Shown piece by piece: positions 1-5,340 of a DNA stretch of 6,886 bases. Each line of letters opens with the position of its first letter. The first letter of the stretch is position 1. The notes beneath the pieces were generated by a model. It searched no databases and was not told the origin of the DNA. It worked only from the letters and a program-made list of their open reading frames with translations. The stretch is taken from contig CADEHD010000111.1 in NCBI GenBank assembly GCA_902827055.1, positions 1 through 6,886 on the forward strand, given 5' to 3'. The position numbers and the translations under genes are program-made. This DNA comes from an uncultured Chloroflexota bacterium (GTDB lineage Bacteria > Chloroflexota > Dehalococcoidia > UBA2979).

Positions 1-100
1 GCCGCCGGTTCTGCGTAGGGCTGGTTTGCAGCGCAGGCTGTCGGTTGGCCGGACGAGGTGCACTGCCGCGTGGCACACATCGATGCACACGAACATCTGT

Positions 101-129
101 TTGACATGGGCGAACGCACGTTCTACCCT
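101..129 (+). promoter_or_regulatory. candidate sigma-70-type promoter for the rplI-dnaB cluster
   Basis: A perfect -35 hexamer TTGACA (101-106) is followed by exactly 17 bases and then TACCCT (124-129). The latter keeps the T, A and final T that matter most in a -10 element (TANNNT). Start of transcription would be near 136. It is the best promoter-like match upstream of the four-gene plus-strand cluster, and no other promoter is evident between those genes. The -10 is only 3 of 6 to consensus, so this is a prediction. Confidence 0.45.
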
Positions 130-346
130 CTCTTTGCTCGTCGCTGTTCGAGGAAGGGCGTTCGATTGCGGGCAAGGCAGGGGCACAGGTACGCTGAGCG
201 CTCGCTAAAGAGTCCACAGTGTGCCGACGTTCGAGGTGAGTTCGGTTTTGACAGCCGACGCCTCGCTTCGGACAACCCTGTGAGTAACCCGCGGATCGGA
301 CGGGTCCACGCCCCGAACATAGGCGGCGTCCCGGCTCCGACACGCT

Positions 347-353
347 GGAAGGG
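347..353 (+). promoter_or_regulatory. ribosome binding site of rplI
   Basis: GGAAGGG lies nine bases before the GTG at 363. It supports GTG as the true start of L9, which is also where the family's invariant Met-Lys-Val N-terminus begins. Confidence 0.65.
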
Positions 354-362
354 TGTCCTGCC

Positions 363-1001
363 GTGAAGGTTGTTTTCCTGGAGACCGTTGAGGGGTCTGG
401 GTCCATGGGCGAAGTGCGCGATGTCGCCAATGGGTACGCCCGGAACTTCCTGTTGCCACGCGGCCTTGCCGCGCCGGCAACGCCGCAAGTCCTGCAGCGA
501 GCCGCGCAGCTCGCTGCGATCGAGGAACAGCGGCAGCAGTCCCAGGACGAGCAGGCTCGAGGGCTGGTCGGCACGCTCGAGAGCCACCCGCTCGTGATGG
601 CCGTCAGGGTAGGCGAGCAGGGACGCTTGTACGGTTCCGTGACCAACGCGGATATCGCCGAGAAGGCTGGGGAGATTCTTGGCGATCAACTGGACAGGCG
701 TCGCATCCTGCTGCCCGAGGTGATTCGGACCGTTGGCGTTTACGCCGTGCCCATTCGCCTGTCACGCAATGTGACCGGCAGTGCCACGGTGGTGGTTGTC
801 GATGCTGAGGCGCCGGAAGGCGTCGAGGCAGCCGTCCAGGCGTTGCTGGCTCCGCCAGTGGACGAGGACGAGGCAATCAGCGCTAGCGGTTACGGCACCG
901 CGGGTGTGTCGGAGTCGGGCGAATCCTCGCAGAGCGATGGGTCCGCCCCCGCCGCCGAGGGCAACCTCGACGACTCCGGGGGGGACACCTCCGCCTCGTA
1001 A
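363..1001 (+). CDS. rplI: 50S ribosomal protein L9 with acidic C-terminal extension
   Basis: L9 binds 23S rRNA at the base of the L1 stalk and helps fidelity of translation. The N-terminal RNA-binding domain (residues 1-38) shows the family signature, MKVVFLETVEG then NGYARNFLLPRGLA and AT. A long connecting helix rich in Gln and Glu spans about 41-73. The C-terminal domain spans about 76-149, with LYGSVTNADIAE at 89-100 as its hallmark. Typical L9 is about 148-150 residues, whereas this one has 212. The extra 60 or so residues (about 150-212) form a low-complexity Ser/Gly/Asp/Glu/Ala tail with no recognisable domain. The start is GTG, backed by a ribosome binding site and by the conserved first residues. 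dnaB follows after 12 bases, the usual rplI-dnaB neighbourhood. The usual basic Gly-Lys-Lys-Gly loop near residue 12 reads Gly-Ser-Met-Gly here. Confidence 0.96.
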   Translation: MKVVFLETVEGSGSMGEVRDVANGYARNFLLPRGLAAPATPQVLQRAAQLAAIEEQRQQSQDEQARGLVGTLESHPLVMAVRVGEQGRLYGSVTNADIAEKAGEILGDQLDRRRILLPEVIRTVGVYAVPIRLSRNVTGSATVVVVDAEAPEGVEAAVQALLAPPVDEDEAISASGYGTAGVSESGESSQSDGSAPAAEGNLDDSGGDTSAS

Positions 1002-1013
1002 GCGCGGTCTGCC

Positions 1014-2465
1014 ATGGTGATTGGTGGACGGCCGGCACCGTTCCGGTCCGGTTCGCGCCGGGGCGATGACGACCGCGAGCCTCGTCGCGGCCCGCAGGGT
1101 GGTCTCCCACCTCACGACATCGGTGCCGAGGAGGCTGTGCTTGCGGCACTCCTCCTCGATGACGAGGCCTACGCCCGCGTCCTGAGTATCCTCCAGCCGG
1201 AGGACTTCTTCCGCGAGCAGAACCGCTGGTGTTACGAGGCGGCGCAGGCTGTCGCCGAGCGCGGCGAGCCGATCACCATCGCGACGGTGGCTCACGACCT
1301 CGAGCGGGCGGGGCGCCTCGATGCGAGCGGCGGCGAGTCGTACCTCGTCGAGCTGGCCGGTAAGTACTTCACGGCGGTTGGCATCGAGGCGCACGCGCGG
1401 ATCGTCGCGCGCGACGCGCTCTACCGCCGGCTCATCGAGGCGGCAGGCGAGATCGCCCGAGTCGCCTACCAGGGCGGACCCGATGCCAGCGCGGTCCTGT
1501 CGGCGGCAGAAACGCTGCTGCTCGATCTGCGCTCAGCCGAGTCGTCCGGCGACTTCCAGCGTCTGCGCGGGCTCCTCGAGGCATTCCTCGAGGACCCGGG
1601 CGAGGACCAGGACGCGATGCACACCACCGCGGTGCGCACCGGCTTCATGGACCTGGACACGGTGCTCGGGGGGTTCAAGCGCGGCGATCTCGTGGTGCTG
1701 GCGGCCCGCACGGGCGTCGGCAAGTCCTCGCTGCTGCTGAATTTCGCTCGCAATGCGGCGATCGGTTCGCACGGGACGGTGGCCTTCTTCGCGCTCGAGA
1801 TGTCGGCCGAGCAGCTCGCGATGCGCCTCCTCTCGCACGAGGCGGACGTCGACTCGACGCGCCTGCGGCTGGGGATGCATCGGGAGGACGAGGAGGCGCG
1901 CATCATGCACGCCATCGGCGTCCTCGGCGAGGCGAAGCTCTACATCGACGACTCCGCATACCTGTCCGTGCCGGAGATTCGCGCCAAGCTGCGCCGCCTG
2001 CAGGCCGACCAGGGCCTCGACCTCGTGATTGTCGACTACCTGCAGCTGTTGCACGGCGCCGGGCGCATGGACACGCGCGTCAACGAGATCTCGGGCATCA
2101 CGCGATCGCTCAAGGAACTGGCTCGCGAGCTCAAGGTGCCTGTGATCGCGGCCGCCCAGCTGTCTCGCGCCGTCGAGACGCGGCAGCCGCACATCCCGAT
2201 GCTCTCCGACCTGCGCGAGTCGGGCTCGATCGAGCAGGACGCCGATGTCGTCATGTTCATCTATCGCGAGGATGTCTACCTCACGCCTCAGGAGTGGCAG
2301 GAGCAGCACCCGGACCAGCCGGGAGGCCAGCACCCCACCGGCCTGGCGCAGATCATCATCGCCAAGCATCGAAACGGACCCACCGACACCGTGACGGTGC
2401 GCTTCCGCGATCGCACGGCGTCGTTCATGGATCTCGTCCTGCGGCAACCGCCGCCTGACTTCTGA
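1014..2465 (+). CDS. dnaB: replicative DNA helicase DnaB
   Basis: This is the hexameric 5'-3' helicase that unwinds DNA at the replication fork. After a basic, disordered N-terminal stretch (1-32), the helical DnaB N-terminal domain begins at PHDIGAEEAVLAALL (33-47) and runs to about 135. A linker leads to the RecA-like motor domain from about 203. Visible motor motifs are Walker A RTGVGKSS (232-239), the catalytic-Glu motif LEMS (261-264) and Walker B LVIVDYLQLL (337-346). AQLSR (381-385) and SDLRESGSIEQDAD (398-411) follow, and then the KHRNGP finger (451-456), where Lys451 and Arg453 act across the subunit interface. The length of 483 residues is slightly above the usual 440-470 because of the N-terminal extension. 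No intein is present. The ribosome binding site is poor, so translation may be coupled to rplI 12 bases upstream. The Walker A sequence differs from the common Pro-x-Met-Gly-Lys-Thr form but keeps the Lys and hydroxyl residue. Confidence 0.97.
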   Translation: MVIGGRPAPFRSGSRRGDDDREPRRGPQGGLPPHDIGAEEAVLAALLLDDEAYARVLSILQPEDFFREQNRWCYEAAQAVAERGEPITIATVAHDLERAGRLDASGGESYLVELAGKYFTAVGIEAHARIVARDALYRRLIEAAGEIARVAYQGGPDASAVLSAAETLLLDLRSAESSGDFQRLRGLLEAFLEDPGEDQDAMHTTAVRTGFMDLDTVLGGFKRGDLVVLAARTGVGKSSLLLNFARNAAIGSHGTVAFFALEMSAEQLAMRLLSHEADVDSTRLRLGMHREDEEARIMHAIGVLGEAKLYIDDSAYLSVPEIRAKLRRLQADQGLDLVIVDYLQLLHGAGRMDTRVNEISGITRSLKELARELKVPVIAAAQLSRAVETRQPHIPMLSDLRESGSIEQDADVVMFIYREDVYLTPQEWQEQHPDQPGGQHPTGLAQIIIAKHRNGPTDTVTVRFRDRTASFMDLVLRQPPPDF

Positions 2466-2512
2466 TGGGGCGCGCGTCGCCGCGGGACCTCGGGCGGGCC
2501 GGTGCACAATGA
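2465..2512 (+). other. 15-codon minigene bridging dnaB and the DnaD-like gene
   Basis: The TGA of dnaB (2463-2465) overlaps an ATG at 2465-2467. This opens a 15-codon frame, MGRASPRDLGRAGAQ, ending with TGA at 2510-2512, and that stop overlaps the ATG of the DnaD-like gene at 2509. Both joints therefore have stop/start overlap, the geometry used for translational re-initiation. The DnaD-like gene has no clear ribosome binding site of its own, which fits such coupling. I see no reason to think the peptide itself has a function, and chance is a real alternative. Confidence 0.25.
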
Positions 2513-3273
2513 GCGGCGACAGCGGTCCGTTCTCGGGGTTCCTGTCCGGCGCGGCGGCGACGACGCTCCCGGTACAGCTGTTTACCGAGCTGCTGCCGGC
2601 GATCGCCGACCCGGTGGAGCTGCGCGTGACGCTGTACGCCCTCTTCGCCATCCAGCGGCGCCGAGGTCGCGTGCGCGCCGTGCGCGAGAGCGAGCTCGCG
2701 GCCGAGGCTCCGCTGGCCCAGGCGCTGGAGCCGCTTGGCGGTGTGTCGGCGCTTCGATTCGGTCTGGCGGCGGCACGCGCTCGTGGGGTGCTGCTCGCCT
2801 GTGCGCTCGCGGATGGGGATGCGCTGTACTTCGTGAACAGCGATGTGGGGCGACGCTCGCTGGCCGCCGTGCAATCGGGGGCGGTGCCACCTCCGGCGCC
2901 GATTGCGGCGGTGCAGCTCGTCGAGGCGGCGCCGGCGCCGGCACGGGTGTACGAGGCAGAGATCGGGGCGCTGACGCCCGCGATCGCGGACGCGCTGGGC
3001 AGCGCCTGCGATCGCTATCCGGAGGACTGGGTCGTCGAGGCGCTCCAGCTGGCCGCTCGGCGCGGTGCGCGCAACTGGAACTACGCGGCCGCGGTGCTGC
3101 GCGGCTGGGAGCAGGAGGGGCGAGCGCGCGGGCAGGCGCCCACGGCTCGCGAGGATGGAGCCGGGCATGGACGCGCTACAGGAGCTGCTGGAAGCACAAC
3201 GCCGGCGCACGGAGCAGGCGCGGGAACGACGACTGACCAGTACGCTCGGGTGGTCCGACGCGACTGGCCCTGA
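2509..3273 (+). CDS. DnaD-like primosome protein
   Basis: This is a probable adaptor of the replication-initiation or restart primosome, bridging initiator and helicase loader on DNA, as Bacillus DnaD does. The N-terminal part (about 15-115) looks like the helical, winged-helix-type first domain: TTLPVQLFTELLPAI, then a helix around VELRVTLYALFAIQRR, then a short strand pair near residues 100-109. A Pro/Ala linker (about 125-146) follows. The second DnaD domain starts at VYEAEIG (147-153). It ends in NWNYAAAVLRGWEQEG (189-204), which matches the family's Tyr-x3-Ile/Val-x3-Trp motif exactly as Tyr192, Val196 and Trp200. Residues 206-254 are a Gly/Ala/Thr-rich tail encoded mostly inside the next gene in another frame, so they are unlikely to be conserved. 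The gene sits between helicase and loader, which supports the role. Identification rests on the C-terminal motif and context; the N-terminal assignment is weaker. Confidence 0.82.
   Translation: MSGDSGPFSGFLSGAAATTLPVQLFTELLPAIADPVELRVTLYALFAIQRRRGRVRAVRESELAAEAPLAQALEPLGGVSALRFGLAAARARGVLLACALADGDALYFVNSDVGRRSLAAVQSGAVPPPAPIAAVQLVEAAPAPARVYEAEIGALTPAIADALGSACDRYPEDWVVEALQLAARRGARNWNYAAAVLRGWEQEGRARGQAPTAREDGAGHGRATGAAGSTTPAHGAGAGTTTDQYARVVRRDWP
3151..3160 (+). promoter_or_regulatory. ribosome binding site that decides the loader start
   Basis: GAGGATGGAG lies six bases before the ATG at 3167. The other in-frame ATG (3155) sits inside this element with GAGG directly against it, which is too close to work. 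The GTG at 3065 lies within the DnaD-like gene and would add a Cys/Arg-rich stretch unlike the family. The start at 3167 is therefore preferred. Confidence 0.6.
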
Positions 3274-4567
3274 GTCGCGCGACGCCTCACCCGGGCGTGA
3301 CGCGCCCGAGGCCGTGTGTCCGCTGTGTCTCGGGGCCCGCTTCGTCCGTGTGACCGCCGACCAGGACGACCCCGCCTTCGGCCAGCCCGTGCCCTGCGAG
3401 TGCGTGCGCAACGAAGACTCGCGGGCGCGGCACGACCGCCTCCTGCGCTACTCGCGGCTGGGATCGCTCAGTCGCATGACGTTCGCGACGCTGCTCAGGC
3501 GCGGGCGCTCGGACGACGCGGAGGCGCAGCGGCGGTATGAGCAGGCGGTCGACGTGGCGGAGGCGTACGCCGCACGCCCCGAGGGGTGGCTGGTGCTCTC
3601 GGGCGTTCCCGGCTGCGGCAAGACGCACCTCGCTGCGGCGATTGCGACACGGGCCATCGAGCGGGGGACGCCGGCGCTGTTCTTCGGGGTCGCCGATCTC
3701 CTCGACCAGTTGCGGGCGTCCTACGGCGAGGACGCTGAGTTGCCCTACGAGCGCATGCTCGAGCAGCTGCGCAACGCGCCACTCGTGATCCTCGATGACC
3801 TCGACGCCTTCGCCGAGACGGCCTGGGCGCGGGAGAAGTTCCTGCAGCTGGTGTCACATCGATTCCACGCCGCCCTGCCCACCGTGTTCACCTGTGAGCG
3901 GCCGCTCGGGGAGCTGGACGCGCGGCTTGCCGCTCGCCTGGCGGATCCGGCGATGTCGCAGGTCCTGGCGCTGCAGGAGTCGACGGCCCCGACGTATTCG
4001 CAGGTGGGCGCGATGACGCGCGCGCGACTCCTCGAGTTCACGTTCGAGCGGTTCAATCCCGGTGGGCGCGGGCTTCGAGGCAAGGTCCGCGACAACCTCG
4101 AGGGTGCGTACCGGCTCGCGCGGCAGTGGGCCGAATCGCCGCATGGCTGGCTGGTGCTGATCGGCGGGAACGGGTCCGGGAAGACGCACCTCGCGGCCGC
4201 GATTGCTGCGTATCGCCTCGAGCACGGCGAGCGGGTGTGCTTCGCAAACGTGCCCGACCTGCTTGATGAGCTGCGCTCCACGTTTGCGCCAGGGTCTGCG
4301 TCTCGCTTCGACCGGGTGTTCCACCCGCTCCTCGAGGTACCGCTGCTGGTCCTCGATGACCTGGGGGCGCAGCAGTCGAGCCCGTGGGCCCAGGAGAAGC
4401 TGTACCAGCTCATCAACCACCGGCATCTCGCGCGCGCACACACGATCGTCACGACGAACCTCGAACTGGGCTCGATGGAGCCACGCATCGCCTCGAGGCT
4501 GTCCGACCTGGACGTATCCGTGGTGTACGAGGTGACGGCGCCTGACTACCGACTCGGCGGCGTCTAG
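3167..4567 (+). CDS. DnaC/DnaI-like helicase loader with two AAA+ modules
   Basis: This is a probable ATPase that loads the DnaB ring onto DNA. From the ATG at 3167 it has 466 residues, against about 245-310 for DnaC or DnaI. It starts with a charged helix (1-25), then a cysteine cluster Cys51, Cys54, Cys77, Cys79 that could bind zinc, as in the N-terminal domain of DnaI. AAA+ copy 1 has Walker A GVPGCGKT (146-153), Walker B LVILDD (206-211) and the terminal motif DARLAARLAD (251-260). Copy 2 has Walker A GGNGSGKT (333-340), Walker B LLVLDD (393-398), sensor-1 VTTN (428-431) and EPRIASRLSD (438-447). Copy 1 has Thr-Cys-Glu (242-244) where copy 2 has Thr-Thr-Asn. Each copy ends in a similar TAP(T/D)Y segment (274-277, 458-461). 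IstB-type transposition ATPases share the fold, but no transposase is adjacent, and dnaB plus the DnaD-like gene argue for replication. The first 107 bases overlap the preceding gene. Confidence 0.88.
   Translation: MDALQELLEAQRRRTEQARERRLTSTLGWSDATGPESRDASPGRDAPEAVCPLCLGARFVRVTADQDDPAFGQPVPCECVRNEDSRARHDRLLRYSRLGSLSRMTFATLLRRGRSDDAEAQRRYEQAVDVAEAYAARPEGWLVLSGVPGCGKTHLAAAIATRAIERGTPALFFGVADLLDQLRASYGEDAELPYERMLEQLRNAPLVILDDLDAFAETAWAREKFLQLVSHRFHAALPTVFTCERPLGELDARLAARLADPAMSQVLALQESTAPTYSQVGAMTRARLLEFTFERFNPGGRGLRGKVRDNLEGAYRLARQWAESPHGWLVLIGGNGSGKTHLAAAIAAYRLEHGERVCFANVPDLLDELRSTFAPGSASRFDRVFHPLLEVPLLVLDDLGAQQSSPWAQEKLYQLINHRHLARAHTIVTTNLELGSMEPRIASRLSDLDVSVVYEVTAPDYRLGGV
3584..3946 (+). 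repeat. internal duplication, copy 1 of the AAA+ core
   Basis: This encodes loader residues 140-260. It aligns without any gap to residues 327-447 (4145-4507), with 54 of 121 positions identical by my hand count. The closest DNA match is around the Walker A motif, where AAGACGCACCTCGC occurs at 3620-3633 and 4181-4194. Similarity continues more weakly upstream (Tyr95 and Tyr277 segments) and downstream (residues 274-280 against 458-466), so the duplicated unit was the whole loader core. Confidence 0.85.
4145..4507 (+). repeat. internal duplication, copy 2 of the AAA+ core
   Basis: This is the partner of the copy at 3584-3946 and encodes loader residues 327-447. It keeps all expected AAA+ residues of the DnaC/DnaI family, including the sensor-1 Asn, so it looks closer to the ancestral single-module loader than copy 1 does. 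Confidence 0.85.
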
Positions 4568-4569
4568 CC

Positions 4570-4595
4570 GGCGCTCATGCGATCTCGGTAGCGCC
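4570..4595. terminator. possible terminator hairpin between convergent genes
   Basis: GGCGCT (4570-4575) and AGCGCC (4590-4595) form a perfect six-pair stem with a 14-base loop. It lies three bases after the loader stop, in the 42-base gap before the end of the convergent moaD-moaE gene. There is no run of T on either strand and the loop is large, so an intrinsic terminator is only weakly supported. The position is what makes it plausible. Confidence 0.25.
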
Positions 4596-4609
4596 CCTGG
4601 TGCTGAGCG

Positions 4610-5302
4610 CTAGCTGACGGGCCTCGGCGGTGTGCCCTCTTGCCACGTCGCGCCATCCGGACCGTACTCGCGCTTCCAGACCGGGACCGACTCCTTCACG
4701 CGGTCCACCGCCGCAAGCGCGGCTTCGAAGGCGTCGCGACGGTGCTCGGCGCTGACGGCGACCAGGAGCGAGGTTTCGCCGACCTCGAGGGTGCCGACGC
4801 GATGGTGGATGGCGACGTCGTGCACATCGAAGTCACGGAGGACGGCCTCGCCGACCTGGCTGAGGAGTCGCTCAGCCATCGGCTCGTAGGCCTCGTACTC
4901 GAGACGCAGCACGGCGTGTCCCTCGTGGCGGTCGCGCACCACGCCCTCGAAGACCACGAGCGCGCCGCTCGCGGGCGTGAGGACGAGCGTGCGCAGTGCG
5001 TCCGCGTCGAGCGGTGCCGCGGTCACGAGGTAGCGCGGAGTGGGGGCCTCGTCCGCGCCTCCGGAGATAGGCTGGATCAGCGCCACTTCATCGCCCTCGT
5101 GGAGCACGTCGTCCCGGTTCGTGCAGTACTCCTGGTTGACGGCGATCGCCAGGACCTCGAAGTACGGCCTGAGCGCCGGATAGCGCTCGGCGAGGTGTTG
5201 CGTGAGTTCGCCCACGGTGACGTGATCGCCCTCGAATTCCTCATCGAGGTCGCCGCCCACGAGTTGCTTCAGGCCAGCGAACAGCCGCACGTGTACACGC
5301 AT
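4610..5302 (-). CDS. moaD-moaE: MoaD-MoaE fusion, molybdopterin synthase
   Basis: One chain carries both subunits of molybdopterin synthase, which adds two sulfurs to cyclic pyranopterin monophosphate in molybdenum cofactor synthesis. Residues 1-82 are the ubiquitin-like sulfur carrier MoaD, from MRVHVRLFAGL through DEVALIQPISGG, ending in the Gly81-Gly82 that must become a thiocarboxylate. Residues from about 88 to 226 are MoaE, with VVFEGVVRD (116-124), IHHRVGTLEVGE (165-176) and KESVPVWKRE (203-212). Lys203 and Lys210 match the two essential lysines of E. coli MoaE (119 and 126), with the same spacing of seven. Because the Gly-Gly is internal, the chain presumably has to be cut after it, as reported for the M. 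tuberculosis fusion MoaX. The 230-residue length equals the sum of the two subunits. No other molybdenum genes lie in the window. The ATG at 5302 gives the standard MoaD N-terminus. Confidence 0.95.
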   Translation of the reverse strand: MRVHVRLFAGLKQLVGGDLDEEFEGDHVTVGELTQHLAERYPALRPYFEVLAIAVNQEYCTNRDDVLHEGDEVALIQPISGGADEAPTPRYLVTAAPLDADALRTLVLTPASGALVVFEGVVRDRHEGHAVLRLEYEAYEPMAERLLSQVGEAVLRDFDVHDVAIHHRVGTLEVGETSLLVAVSAEHRRDAFEAALAAVDRVKESVPVWKREYGPDGATWQEGTPPRPVS

Positions 5303-5308
5303 GGTTCG

Positions 5309-5314
5309 AGTATA
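5309..5314 (-). promoter_or_regulatory. -10 element of moaD-moaE, probably leaderless
   Basis: On the minus strand this reads TATACT, five of six to the TATAAT consensus. Six bases separate it from the A of the ATG at 5302, the normal distance from a -10 box to the transcription start. There is no ribosome binding site in between, so the mRNA likely begins at or next to the start codon. I see no convincing -35 hexamer. Confidence 0.45.
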
Positions 5315-5316
5315 TT
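5311..5316 (+). promoter_or_regulatory. -10 element of comF, overlapping the opposite promoter
   Basis: On the plus strand this reads TATATT, five of six to consensus. A start of transcription near 5323 would give a short leader holding the ribosome binding site AGGGAGG (5327-5333). It overlaps the minus-strand -10 box by four bases, inside the near-palindrome CGAGTATATTCG (5307-5318; 10 of 12 symmetric). No good -35 hexamer is visible at the expected place. Confidence 0.4.
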
Positions 5317-5340
5317 CGGCCGCCGCAGGGAGGCGCGGTG

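Larger units (their letters stand above)
1..362. other. gene-free leader region upstream of rplI
   Basis: I see no supported gene here. One frame is open from the window edge to 208 and another from 58 to 366, but neither translation resembles a known family, and both are rich in Arg, Cys and His in the way chance frames of GC-rich DNA are. Base composition is visibly less G/C-biased than in the genes that follow. The stretch contains a promoter candidate (101-129) and a second isolated TTGACA (248-253). It also holds a small inverted repeat, ACCCG at 287-291 with CGGGT at 301-305, separated by nine bases. If transcription starts near 136, rplI has a leader of roughly 225 bases. I recognise no tRNA, RNase P RNA, tmRNA, SRP RNA or riboswitch in it. 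Confidence 0.55.

Noticed and set aside
248..276. Second TTGACA upstream of rplI as a promoter
   Set aside because: No TANNNT-like -10 occurs 16-19 bases downstream; the best hexamer is GACAAC.
58..366. 102-codon plus-strand frame whose TGA overlaps the rplI GTG start
   Set aside because: The translation matches no family I recognise, its GAGG is pressed directly against the start, and the candidate promoter lies inside it. The GTGA overlap is probably chance.
1533..2651. Long minus-strand frame (372 codons) antisense to dnaB
   Set aside because: Composition rich in Arg, His and Ala with no domain; typical antisense artefact of a strongly GC-biased gene.
3065..3166. Longer loader start at GTG 3065
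   Set aside because: The added residues are Arg/Cys-rich and unlike loader N-termini, and lie within the DnaD domain codons. The ATG at 3167 has a properly spaced ribosome binding site.
2502..3236. 244-codon plus-strand frame overlapping the DnaD-like gene almost entirely
   Set aside because: Extremely Arg/Gly/Ala-rich and without motifs, whereas the frame starting at 2509 carries the DnaD Tyr-x3-Val-x3-Trp motif. It is an out-of-frame shadow in GC-rich DNA.
3167..4567. IstB-type transposition helper as the identity of the two-module ATPase
   Set aside because: No IstA-like transposase or terminal repeats nearby, and the neighbours are dnaB and a DnaD-like gene with an N-terminal cysteine cluster as in DnaI.
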